DNA from: Incurvaria masculella
Lineage: Eukaryota; Arthropoda; Insecta; Lepidoptera; Incurvariidae
DNA length: 64,000 nt
Direction: 5' to 3'
Assembly: GCA_946894095.1 (NCBI GenBank)
Contig: OX335660.1
Coordinates: forward strand, 5,399,001-5,463,000
A program made the position numbers and the translations under genes. Positions 42,479-52,442 of the stretch are shown here, piece after piece. Within the stretch, counting starts at the first letter, position 1. Every line of letters begins with the position of its first letter. The notes beneath the pieces are model-generated. The model saw only the letters and a program-made list of their open reading frames with translations, did no database searches and was not told the origin of the DNA.

Positions 42479-45400
42479 TTATTTCCCCACAGCACCGAAC
42501 GTAGTGTAGATGGAAAAGCATGTCTTGAGAATCATAAGCAGCGTCTGGTACGTGATCATCACGAACGAAGCCGCAACCAGGACCTGCGGAGTCTGCGACG
42601 AGCGAAGCGCCATCAGCACGTTCCGTCGCTCGTCAGCACGGAACTGCTCCCAGCCCGAGCACCACACGCTGGTGCTCAGACCCTCGGCGGCAGTACGCAT
42701 GTTCTCCCCCGTCAAGCAAATTGCCAAAAGGATGCCGCATAAATAGGTTATGAAGCTCAACAAATTCAGTATCCCCAATTTATTTATTTGAACGAGCAGG
42801 AGACCTACACCAATGGTTATGATTCCGAAATCGAATCCCAGAATGACGTTGAAGAGATGTTTCACTGTGTTAGTGAAGGCAATTAATTTGCAGTGCTGTT
42901 GAATAAGTTTCGATACATTCTTGGACAATTCCTTATGGTCCAGTGAGGTTACCGTTTCTGATGTATTTGACAGTGATGAGACCTGGTCGACGGTAGATCT
43001 CTCCACAAGGCTGAGAAACCCGGCTGAGAGGAGTTTGTAGTGAACTTTGACGTGGCCCGTCAAACCGATGACGAGGACGTAGAATGAAATTACTGGCGGC
43101 AGAATAGTGATCAAAGAGAAGATGCTCATGAAGTATGTCAACTCGTAGTCGGGTGGTGTTTCGAGGTTTTCAAGTCCTGAAATCAATAGGTTAAGGTCAT
43201 CATAAAATATCAGTTTATAAGGGCAGTAATAACATTACAATGACTGATGAAGTGTAACCAGAAAACGAATGAAGGGCAATGACAGTATTTCTCGTAATTT
43301 TTCAAGTTGTAAGTTGTAACAAAATGTAAGTTTAAATGTTTTTCAATTAGTTTAATCACAGTTAATTTCGACAGATGTTTAGCAATTATATAAATAAAAC
43401 AAGTAATATTATAGGTAAAATATGTGTGTTCTAAAATATCAAAAAGCATTATTGCGTACTAAGTTGGACAGTGAATTATGTCGCTTTCATTAATATTTAT
43501 ATATATATCAAGTTACAGCTCACCCTAGAAATTTTAGAATGCGCATTAAGTCAAAAACATCTAAAACTCTACCGGTAAATGTTAGGACGTGGCTTCTAGT
43601 ATGACTCCACACGCGGCAAGTAGTTTTACTACTGTTTAGCCAACCTGGAAGAAGAATAGTCTCCTCGGGAAGCACCCTCTGCCGCAGAATCAGCGGCAGT
43701 AGCAGGCGGTGGCACGCACTGCCCACCAGGCACGACGCGAGAAATGTAGCCATCCGCCATGACCACGCTGCCAGCGGCGAAGGGCCAAGCGTGCGCGCTT
43801 CGCCAACCGCGCGGTAGATCTCGCGCCTGCGAATAAATGCACATATATAATTGTACATAACACTCAATTTTTTTTGTAAGCGTTTTCTTTTTTTTTGGTA
43901 ATAGACCAGTAACAAATGAAGGATGGCGCCGGGCGGCGATATCTATTTGATTAAAAAAACACAAAATTAGGTAAACCAAAATATCAAAGATCTCCATAGG
44001 AAGATAAAGCTTAGTGAGTATCTACAATGTTTACTCTTTGGATAAAGTCCATCGCCGCAAATATAAGTAAATATTAGATCGTAGTTATAAGTAAATATTA
44101 GAGCGGCTCGTAGCCTAGTGGCGCGGGACTGGCCTAGCGTACCAGAGGCCCGGGTTCAATACCAACTTGCACCACTGTCTTTCTCTTTCAGAGTTCGATA
44201 AGTGCATTTCGTCACGAATGCGAGCTGCTCCATGGTTCGGAATCCATGTAAAACTGTAGGTCCCCTTCCCCTACTAGGTGGTAGGGTTTAAGCCCGCCCG
44301 GGTTGGTACCATCGCATTGGATGAAAATATGGTCGAAGCGGCAATGAAAAATTGTCCGTGTTTTCCATCCAGTTCAATGTAGCCGTGCTCATAAAGGGAA
44401 GGTCCTGGCATGGCACCTAATTCTTTCGGGAATGTGGTGTATTGGGCTAATATCATAACGGTAGTTGTGTGGTATTAGCCATCCATGTCAGGTCGCATAA
44501 AAAAAAAAAAGTTAGTCAAGTATCAAATGTGTGTTTACGTTTCAAACAAAAAAAAAAGTATTATTTAATATGTTCCACTTTGCCTTTATTTTATTGGTAT
44601 ACACATTTTTAGAGGCGTAACGTATATTTATATTTATTATAATATTTATTTAATTTGCAACATTAAAAAAACATGTTTCATAATTTGACTGAGGAAACAG
44701 GCACGGGCCATTGTACTTGATCACCCCATTATCCTTTTAAGTCAATTGGAGGTTTGCCAGGGACTTCAATTAGCATTTAGAGGTAAAGCCCCATCTCGTC
44801 GCACTGTGGATGCGTGGTTCAGTTGTTTAATACGTGGACGTAATCATCTCCATGACGAAGTACGTGAAACTCGACCAGCGGCCGCCGCGCCGTTACCGAA
44901 TCATATATTGATTTTGTACGAGAACAACGCGGACAAAACATTATTTTTCGTAAATTCGTAGTGTATTAGGCTTTGCAATGAGTCAAGTGCAAAATATTTT
45001 GCATGAATATTTAAAATTACGGAAACTTTCGCGCTCGATGGATACGACATGATTTGACGGAATATCAGAAACGACTGCTTGTAGATTGGTGCCGTTAAAT
45101 GATAGAAAGTTTGTTGAAGGACAACGTTTGGTTGTATATAATATCGTGACAGGTGTCGAAATCTAGGTGTACTGCTTTGAATCATAAAGAAAAATCCAAT
45201 CGGCATCCTATGAATGTTCAGAAAAGTCGGTGCTCTTGTAAACAAATGGTTGGTTCGTTTGTTTGCAAATCCTTTGGGCTCATCCTCATCCTTTAAAAAA
45301 CAATGAATGTATCACAAGTATAACATCTGATTGAAATATAACATCAGAATGCAGAAACTTTCAGTAAGCCCTACGTATAATGACGAGCAGACACCTGTAT

Positions 45401-47517
45401 ACCGCAATCCACACGATCTTGTCGATGGCGAGCATCACGGAGAGAAGAAGAAACATAGCGCGCATTGTGGCCAGCCCGTCACCTCTGCTCGGTCTCAGTA
45501 CCACCGCGTAGTGGTACAGCGAGCCACCCACGTACGTCACGCTCATCGGCAGGAAGCAAAATAGCAGCAGCGTGCACCGTCGCGTCGCTGTTATAAAATG
45601 GCATCGGTTAGTTATTAGTCGATGGCGATTAACGAGGACAAAAGGAAACTTTCAGCGCGCACCGTGGCTAGCGGGTTGTAGCTCGGTCGCAACCATAATC
45701 CAGAGACTTTCAGTATACTCTACGTATAATATCGAGCAGACATCTGTAAACTGCAATCCACATGATCTTGTCGATGGCGAGCAGCACGGAGAGAAGTAGA
45801 AACATAGCGCGCATTGTGGCCAGCGCGTCACCTCCGCTCGGTCGTAGCACCACCGCGTAGTGGTAAAGCGAGTCCTCCACGTACGTCATGCACATTGCAA
45901 GCAGTACGCTAGCAACAGCGTGTACAGAGCAGAGGATTAAGTCGGTCAATTGTCAGTCGTGCAATGAGTGCAAGAGGTGCGGTTGATACGAAGGCCAAAA
46001 TACCGGCAGGTGTGCAAAAACCGCATCAATTGAAAGAAAAGCTTATATCAGGGATTATCGGTTACGGAAAACCTTTTTAACGATCGTCCCGAAATAGTGA
46101 TTAAATTACTAAATACTAATATACGTTTGTAAATACTTTAACAAGGGCTCTTATCAAATATGGTTTCCAGATCTGGCAACCATAAAGAGAGGAAAGGCTC
46201 AAAATATTAAAACTACCATTTCTAGAGAATTAGGGGCAATGAGGTGATCTCTTAGAGGTGGCAAAGTACGATCGGCCAGGAGTAAGGAAGGGAACCAACA
46301 GTTTTACGTGGAATCCGGACCACGGCCAGCCTCAACGATTGAAAATAGTTACCCAACCTTACCGCGGTCAGAGGTGCTTTACCGAGGTTATCGAATCGTA
46401 AGGCATCGCGCTACTGGGCTACCGAGGCTTACAATAGTGCTCAATATGTGCACCCCTGAAGTAGCAGCAATAATCATCCATTTCTTCCGTCTCTCCTTCA
46501 GCCGGAGTATCGTTCCCTTTTGCTGGAAGAGAGCCTCGGTCCCACCGGTACCGAAAAAGGGCGACCCAGAAAACATCTCCAACTTTCGGGCCTTTTCGTC
46601 TTACTCATTTCAACAGTTGCTTCGGTGATTCCAAGTCCGATGAAATGGAGTAAATACTCGACTGTGTCTACGAATATATCTAAAGCCGGAACTTCCTTGA
46701 ACCATCGCCTGATAGGTTTCAATATTTGTACCATACTGAGACTGGGAATGCGTGTTGATGTTACTGAGCCCTGACCTACGAATAATGCCTGAATTTTACG
46801 ACGATGTCTTTTAATAACTTCTTTTGTATATACAGTCACGGAGCGCGTCATAAACTCACAGCTCCTAAAGTATGTGCTTAGAAGCGAATAAAGTTCTGGA
46901 TGCCAAGCAGTACGGTTTCCGAAAACCACGGTCAACAGGAGATCTTCCAACGTATGTTACGCATATATGGGCTAAAATACTGGAGAATTTTGGGTAGTCG
47001 CCGGTAGTGGCATTGAACATCTCCAAAATCCTTGACAGTGTTTGGAATCGAGCTTTCTAGGAAACCCCATTGAGCGATTTTTGGAGTTGGGTGGTTTGTC
47101 TCAATTAAATTTTCCTCTATCTCATTAGTCCGAAGTTTGAATTGATTATGATCGTCTTTTCACTTAAACCGATGTTACTAGTAGTTCGACTAGATCTTTT
47201 ATAGCCACTTTAAAAATGTGAATTAAATTGAGACAATCCGTTATATGCTGTGAGTAAAAGGATAAATAAAATAGTCATATATTTTGTTTAAAATACTTGA
47301 TGCGGATACAATTAATTGGAGCTTTTTAATAAGAAATATTTTTATCAGCGTCTCCAATGATAGTTTTCAGTAAAGTTTTCCTCTTACTCATTTCAACAGT
47401 TGCTTCAGTGATTCCAAGTCCGATGAAATGTAGCAAATACTCGACTGTGTCCACGAACATATCTAAAGTCGGAATTTCCCTGAACCATCGCCTGATAGGT
47501 TTCAATATTTGTACCAT
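42479..47517 (-). CDS. Odorant receptor OR-D (7tm_6), 4 exons, 400 aa
   Basis: Exons are 47517-47388, 45587-45395, 43826-43645 and 43176-42479, 1203 nt, open, phases 1, 2, 1. The protein starts MVQILKPIRRWFREIPTLDM; exon 2 gives RRCTLLLFCFLPMSVTYVGG; exon 3 gives RREIYRAVGEARTLGPSPL; exon 4 gives GLENLETPPDYELTYF, SVWCSGWEQFRADERRNVL and a YTTFGAVGK end. A second first exon (46734-46605) with start codon and donor could replace the distal one without changing any downstream phase. A second exon-2 copy (about 45935-45744) is broken. The exon-3 donor is GTTGGC, weaker than the GTGAGC of OR-A, OR-B and OR-C. Intron 2 contains a full-length SINE and a decayed mariner. Odorant receptor identity is firm; which first exon is used is unknown. 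Confidence 0.88.
44103..44512 (+). mobile_element. SINE with tRNA-like head, full length
   Basis: The best-preserved copy. The head has GGCTCGTAGCCTAGTGGCGC (A box) and CCCGGGTTCAATACC (B box). The full body runs through AAGCCCGCCCGGGTTGG, ATGGTCGAAGCGGCAATG and CCATCCATGTCAGGTCGCAT to an A run. It lies in intron 2 of OR-D. Confidence 0.88.
44695..45290 (+). pseudogene. Decayed mariner transposase (second subfamily)
   Basis: Plus-strand pieces read GKAPSRRTVDAWFSCLIRGR and NHLHDEVRETRPA (DNA-binding region). In shifted frames there follow MSQVQNILHEYLKLRKL, RWIRHDLTEYQKRLLVDWC and a short VYNIVTG. Stops and frameshifts are frequent and the catalytic half is absent. It differs from the mariner at 34.5 kb. 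It lies in intron 2 of OR-D. Confidence 0.75.
45744..45935 (-). pseudogene. Broken second copy of OR-D exon 2
   Basis: The segment is closely related to the intact exon at 45587-45395; for example it encodes SLYHYAVVLRPSGGDALATM. The first third is out of frame, and the donor that reads ACAG|GTGTCT in the intact exon reads ACAG|ATGTCT here, removing the GT. It is therefore a pseudo-exon in intron 1. Confidence 0.75.
46262..46437 (-). mobile_element. SINE 5' part, 5S-type head, minus strand
   Basis: On the minus strand it begins AGCCTCGGTAGCCCAGTAGC like the 5S-headed SINE at 10351. A diverged 5S-like middle follows, then GGCTGGCCGTGGTCCGG and the start of the common body. It is truncated in the body. 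Confidence 0.65.
46435..47060 (+). mobile_element. Reverse transcriptase relic flanking the OR-D exon-1 duplicate
   Basis: The left piece (about 46445-46600) encodes FCWKRASVPPVPKKGDPENI and SNFRAF. The right piece (about 46842-47060) encodes ERVINSQLLKYV, KQYGFRKPRSTGDLPTYVTH and ISKILDSVWNRAF in broken frames. In an intact element of this type only about a dozen codons separate the pieces. Here the separation holds the receptor exon-1 segment (about 46600-46830). Confidence 0.75.
46605..46734 (-). other. Alternative or duplicated first exon of OR-D
   Basis: This 130-nt segment encodes 43 residues from MVQILKPIRRWFKEVPALD to TEATVEM, then the donor A|GTAAGA, exactly as in the distal exon 1 at 47517-47388. 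The frame is open and the phase correct, so it could be spliced to exon 2. Homology with the distal copy runs from about 46600 to 46826. The segment is flanked on both sides by plus-strand pieces of one decayed reverse transcriptase gene. It may be an alternative first exon or a non-functional duplicate; expression data would decide. Confidence 0.75.
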
Positions 47518-47899
47518 ACTGGAGCTGGGAATGCGTGCTGCTGTTACTGAGCCCTGACCTACGAATAATGTCTGAATTTTACGACGATGTCTTTTAACAA
47601 CTTTATTTGAAACTTTAAACTAATTACTATAATAACCCAAACTGAACAGTATTCATAAAATAATTATATAAACTACTAACGGCTTCTTTCATTGCGTAGT
47701 CAAATATTTTTAATTTCATTTTCTTGGAAAAAATATACGGGAAAAGTTTGTGCGCAGAAAAAACTCGATAAATTTTGGTTCACTTAAATTTTTTAGAAGG
47801 TAATTTTTATTCTCTATTTCTTATTCAGCCAAAATATTAAATATCGAATTGTATACGAACAAAGATTCCAACAAAGATGACTCGTGATGATGAGCCTAT

Positions 47900-48345
47900 A
47901 CTAGCCAATGCGAATGGTTTGATTGCGTTAATTTCCTGATATTTATAGAATGAGAACATGAAAAAAAAACATCTATAATTCCAGCTAACGTTCTACCAAA
48001 ACAGAAAGAAAAATGTTACAGAAATTGATATTTTATGCATGGAAATTGTTTTTTGAAATCAGGTCTCAAATATATTATTTTTCAAGTTTGCGGCTTATAT
48101 TGACATTAACTAATATTTATTTTAATACCATTTCAAAGATCTTAACATTATCTACCCATTCAGCGAAGAACATGTTTAACTTTTCCTAATTTCTTTAACG
48201 AAACAATAAAAAACCGGGTTCACGCATTATGCGGGTTGGTCACATTTGGAAAGAATTATTTCGAGCTGCTCTAACTAAGCGACGTCGGGCTCTGGCTATC
48301 TCGTTTCGCAGAAAAAGGGTCCAAAATGTTTAGGTATGAGGATGC
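47900..48345 (-). repeat. Dispersed repeat, inverted partner of 55070-56010
   Basis: From CTAGCCAATGCGAATGGTTTG through CCGGGTTCACGCATTATGCG to TTTAGGTATGAGGATGCTCTT this is the reverse complement of 55560-56010 joined to 55072-55105, so it has an internal deletion relative to that copy. No coding capacity. Confidence 0.75.
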
Positions 48346-48667
48346 TCTTAACGTGTCGGCCATTATTTGGTGCCGCTGCCAGATTCGGTGTCTGCGCGCG
48401 CATACTAGGTGTATGGTCATACCCATAGAAATCGTTTCGCGCGCATTCTAGGACTATGGTCATACAGAAGGCCTTGCGCGCTTCCACGAATATTTTCGTC
48501 ACAGCTATCTTTCCAACGTCCAAGCCTTATGAGGATCGGCCTTCTTGCTGTCATTACAATTTGCTTTCCCGAGATTATTGCGAAGACTTCCACGGTGATT
48601 CTCGCGGGGCCGCACCACTAGCGTTGCTGCCACCGCCGACTCCTCGCCTGCACTCTCCGGCACTGTG

Positions 48668-49074
48668 TTTTTTTTATGCGACCTGACATGGATGGCTAAT
48701 ACCACACAACTACCGTTATGATATTAGCCCAATACACCACATTCCCGAAGGAGTTCGGCGCCTAGCCAGGACCTTCCGTTTATGAACACGGCTACATTGA
48801 ACTGGATGGTAAACACGGACCATTTTTCATTGCCGCTTCGACCATCTTTTCATCCAATGCGATGGTACCAACCCGGGCGGGCTTAAACCCTACCACCTAG
48901 TAGGGGAAGGGGACCTACAGTTTTACGTGGATTCCGAACCATGTAGCAGCCCGCATTCGTGACAAAATGCACTAATCGAACTCGGAAAAAGAAAGACAGT
49001 GGTGCATGTCGGAATTGAACCCAGGCCTCTGGTACGCTAGGCCAGTCCCCCTGCCACTAGGCTACGAGTCGCTC
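48668..49074 (-). mobile_element. SINE with tRNA-like head, full length, minus strand
   Basis: The complement reads the same as the 44.1-kb copy, from the GGCTCGTAGCC head near 49074 to the A tail near 48668. It sits between OR-D and OR-E next to the relic exon 2. Confidence 0.85.
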
Positions 49075-49114
49075 GCAGCAGTACTTTTCTCCGCGACTGG
49101 TTTGTTTAAATGAA

Positions 49115-49189
49115 CGATGGCGAGCAGCGATCGGAGAGTGCGCACAGTTGCCAGCGTTTCACCGCTCGGTTGCATCACAAACACGTAGT
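49115..49189 (-). pseudogene. Relic odorant-receptor exon 2 between OR-D and OR-E
   Basis: Read on the minus strand the segment gives YVFVMQPSGETLATVRTL then RSLLAI, matching the exon-2 region YAVVLRPSGDALATVRA...LLAID of the array with a small internal deletion. No matching exons 1, 3 or 4 are visible nearby. It is either the remains of a lost receptor gene or a transposed exon-2 duplicate. Confidence 0.65.
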
Positions 49190-49229
49190 TTTAATCAGTA
49201 CATCACGGAGATCGTCGATATCCGTGGTA

Positions 49230-50329
49230 CAGACCTCTTAATACATGGTTTATTGATGTGGGGATTCAAAACTGCGTACAATGTATTTATTTTAATATTT
49301 CGCTTTGGCTACACCAAACGTGTCAAATCGTGGAAGATTTGAGTTGCGTGCGGTGTAGACTTTATGTGTGTCTGTATGCGAAAAAAACTTCGGAATAAAT
49401 AAAACATGTAAATAGGATTTTAAAAAAAACTATACATTTATTGGAGCGATGGATACATTAACGAACACGTTATTTTATTTATTTTACGATGCCAAAAGCG
49501 CATCTTAGATCTAAAAAACTGGAGTTTTACCAATCATCCAAATAGGGATGAAAAATCTGGTTCAAAGTCAGTATAACTGTAGCCAGCGAGATTGGTCTAT
49601 ACTTTTACTATATTATTTATTCCAGTCTTATTTTTATGACTCTTTGTGTCATATTTGAATTGATACCTCCGCACGCATTGAACTGCTCAGCAAGCGCGGT
49701 ATACTGCGGGCATACGGCTGCGCATACCTTATCCGGAATGAACCTAAACCTCAATGTCTCTACCACTATGCGTATTGTTTTTTTATTATACATTCTTAAT
49801 ATACTGCACTAGGATTTACCATATTTTGTCACTACAGCAAAGAAGAATTGGCAGGAAATTCGCTGATATTTTTTTCAACATCTACTTACTCTAACTTTTC
49901 TTAAAACTGTTTATGATTGTCCGCCCAGAGACATATGCATACACGTGTTATCAATGCATATTTATTTAAATAAATGATCGCTTGTAATATTATTAGTGAG
50001 TATAAAAATACCGTAATGAGGTTATACATCGACATTCATAATGAGATAGCGGTAATTTTGTATCCATTAAATTCATAAAATTATCAACACAAAAGTATCA
50101 TTGATACAAGGTAAAGACGCTACAGAAATCTGTGTGTGAAAACATAGTGACCAGGAGGGGACTGATAATATCTCCTAGTGAAACTCTACGAGTGAGGTAC
50201 CAAGATTTTGGATATTTGATTCGTCCGTTATCCTGTTCATAGCCAACTTCCTGTTGGCGCCCAACTAAAAAAAACTTTCGAACAACTTTCCCGTTTTTTT
50301 GGAGATGCCGTAGTTATTTAGAAGAGGAA
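49230..50329. other. Intergenic between OR-D and OR-E
   Basis: Only a short minus-strand piece of the CTTGCCAGTTCTTC repeat at about 49800-49890 was recognised; the rest is AT-rich. Confidence 0.5.
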
Positions 50330-50640
50330 TATTAGAGCAATCGAATGCTATAGAGAAATCTAGAAGCATAAGCAGCGTTCTGTTGAGGACGTCGGAGGTT
50401 AAAATAGCATCATTTAAGTAAAGCTGTGCTCGTGCTTTGGAATTTCCGAATCCCAGATAGGCCTTCGGGAAAAATATCCTGGCCTCAATGAAAGCTGATA
50501 ACTACATTGGTATTGCTCCTTTCACTATTTTAGAGATTGCTGGAAGTGTGCTTAGAGGGTGGAGTTCTTTGATTTTGTAACAGATTTTTTCTTCGGTATC
50601 GATTTAACTAAAGCCAGTTTCCAACAATCAGCAAACATTC
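50330..50640 (-). mobile_element. Reverse transcriptase fragment, minus strand
   Basis: Minus-strand codons read TLPAISKIVKGAIPM and, after a stop, KARAQLYLNDAILTSDVLNR and LLMLLDFSIAFDCSNIPLLN. The LLDFS-AFD string is reverse transcriptase domain A. It is a short inactive remnant between OR-D and OR-E. Confidence 0.65.
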
Positions 50641-50825
50641 CTTGCCATTGCATTTATTAAATACGTCAGTTCTTACTTGAAGTGTGCGACGCAACGTGCT
50701 TTTTAATATGGCTATTGATTCCATCCGATCCAGTTAAACTCCTATACCATTTTATCTAAACTTAATCTTTGGGAGGACTCTTTCTCTTTCAAGGAACTAA
50801 CAAAACAACAATTTAATCAATATCT

Positions 50826-51337
50826 TTAAGGTGGCCCAACCCGGCGGGACTAACTCATTCGCGGGCACTGTACAAAACCGTGCTGTTGCGCTCTGGGACC
50901 TTCTCTGTTTCAAAGAAAAATACAGGCTCCGTGATGAGGAAGATGCAACATGTCCACAAAAAAGATAATGTGCATAGTGTATGATTTGGTAAGATTCACG
51001 AAAATTTTGATTTCAAAACGACTTATAGCTAAAGTAAACCACGACCGCTGTAGTCAAAAATCTAACAAAAACCAAATAGATTATAAATCTTGATTAAATA
51101 AGCTATGTCTGATGACTAATCTTTTTTAGATTTTCTTACTTTATCATTCAATCATCATCAATTTCGTACCTTATAACTTAGAAACCAAACACAATTTTAC
51201 AATGCCAACGGTCATCAGACATCTAGTTCGATCAAATAAAGCTGTTTTGAGCAAAATTCGGCATCTCCGATAAGAAATATGGGCGTGATCTTCTTTCCTC
51301 GTTTGTATAGGGAGATGAGCGGGTTGGGCCACCTTAA
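50826..51337. mobile_element. TTAA-ended MITE, copy with internal deletion
   Basis: Both TIRs and TTAA edges are intact. About 40 bp around the GCGCGTTTTATACAATAAC segment are lost. Lies between OR-D and OR-E. Confidence 0.85.
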
Positions 51338-52442
51338 GTGGACGGAAAGTGATCCATCGTGGGCGGGGTTCAATTTTTGTAATATTGACATCTGCTAAAA
51401 TCATAGGCTTGCGCTATGGCTAAAACCTTGCGTGGTCATTAAGGCTACCATTATGGAGTATTTTTTGTATGCGCTGTGAAAGTCACATGGTACATAGATT
51501 TAGCAGATTTTGTGACACATAGTTATCTATTTTTTATGGTATAACATGTTGAACTGACTTTACTGACCAGACGGTTTTGTCATTTTATTAGTTAGCTAAT
51601 ACCTAAAAGTAAAAAAAAAATCGTCTAATCAGCTCACATATTTGTGCTGTTTGTGAGTGAGGATGACCTAATTACAAAATTAAAAAAAATTTAATTCAAA
51701 ATGTATTTATTAAAAAATATAAATATACACGCTTTACATTCATAGACCCCTGCACTAGATAAATTCTGTCTTGCAGAGGTCATTTTCAGTTTAAACATTT
51801 TTTTTTAATTCCTTCGCGCTTTCGAAAAAAAAAACAATATGAGATAAAGCTAATAAAAAAATAATTAAAATAAAAACAAATCAAATCTTAAATCAACAAA
51901 AAGAAATTCAATAATATTATAAAATTAAAAAAATGTATGTAAACATTTCAATCTAATTAGGTGTAAAACAAGTGTGTATTTGTATTTGAGGAGGTTCAAA
52001 GGGGGGGGGGGGGGTTAATACGGATTTGTATTTTTATTTTCATTTACACGTCTCCCACTTTAGTATTGACAAATATTCGACAGGTTGGACGCATTGAAGT
52101 AACAATTTTGTACAATCTTACAATCTTACCCTCGCTCATTTACATAACCTTTAGTAATATAGTAAAGCAATACGTAAACGTATACTTTGCTTATTATTGT
52201 GTTTGTAATGTGATGAACAGTTCCGGTACGAAAAAGCTATGCAATCGGATCCACTGCATTCCTTCCTGTGCATGTCGGAACATGGTTTAGCGTATACCAC
52301 TGGGACGTCCCCAAACGAAATTTAAACAAGCTCTATAGCTCTGCAATCGTAAGCAAATACGCTGGTATGCTGCCTCGCGTAGTTTCGGTGAGGTGGATTT
52401 GACTTTTAGCACAAAAGAAAAAACATTGTAAGACAACATCAT
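51338..52442. other. AT-rich intergenic stretch downstream of OR-E
   Basis: Contains a G run at about 52001-52014 and a jockey-like 3' scrap at 52300-52410. No gene supported. Confidence 0.5.

Noticed and set aside
44103..44180. tRNA gene
   Set aside because: A and B boxes are present, but the segment cannot close into a full tRNA and continues into a SINE body; the same sequence recurs at 11203 and 48668.
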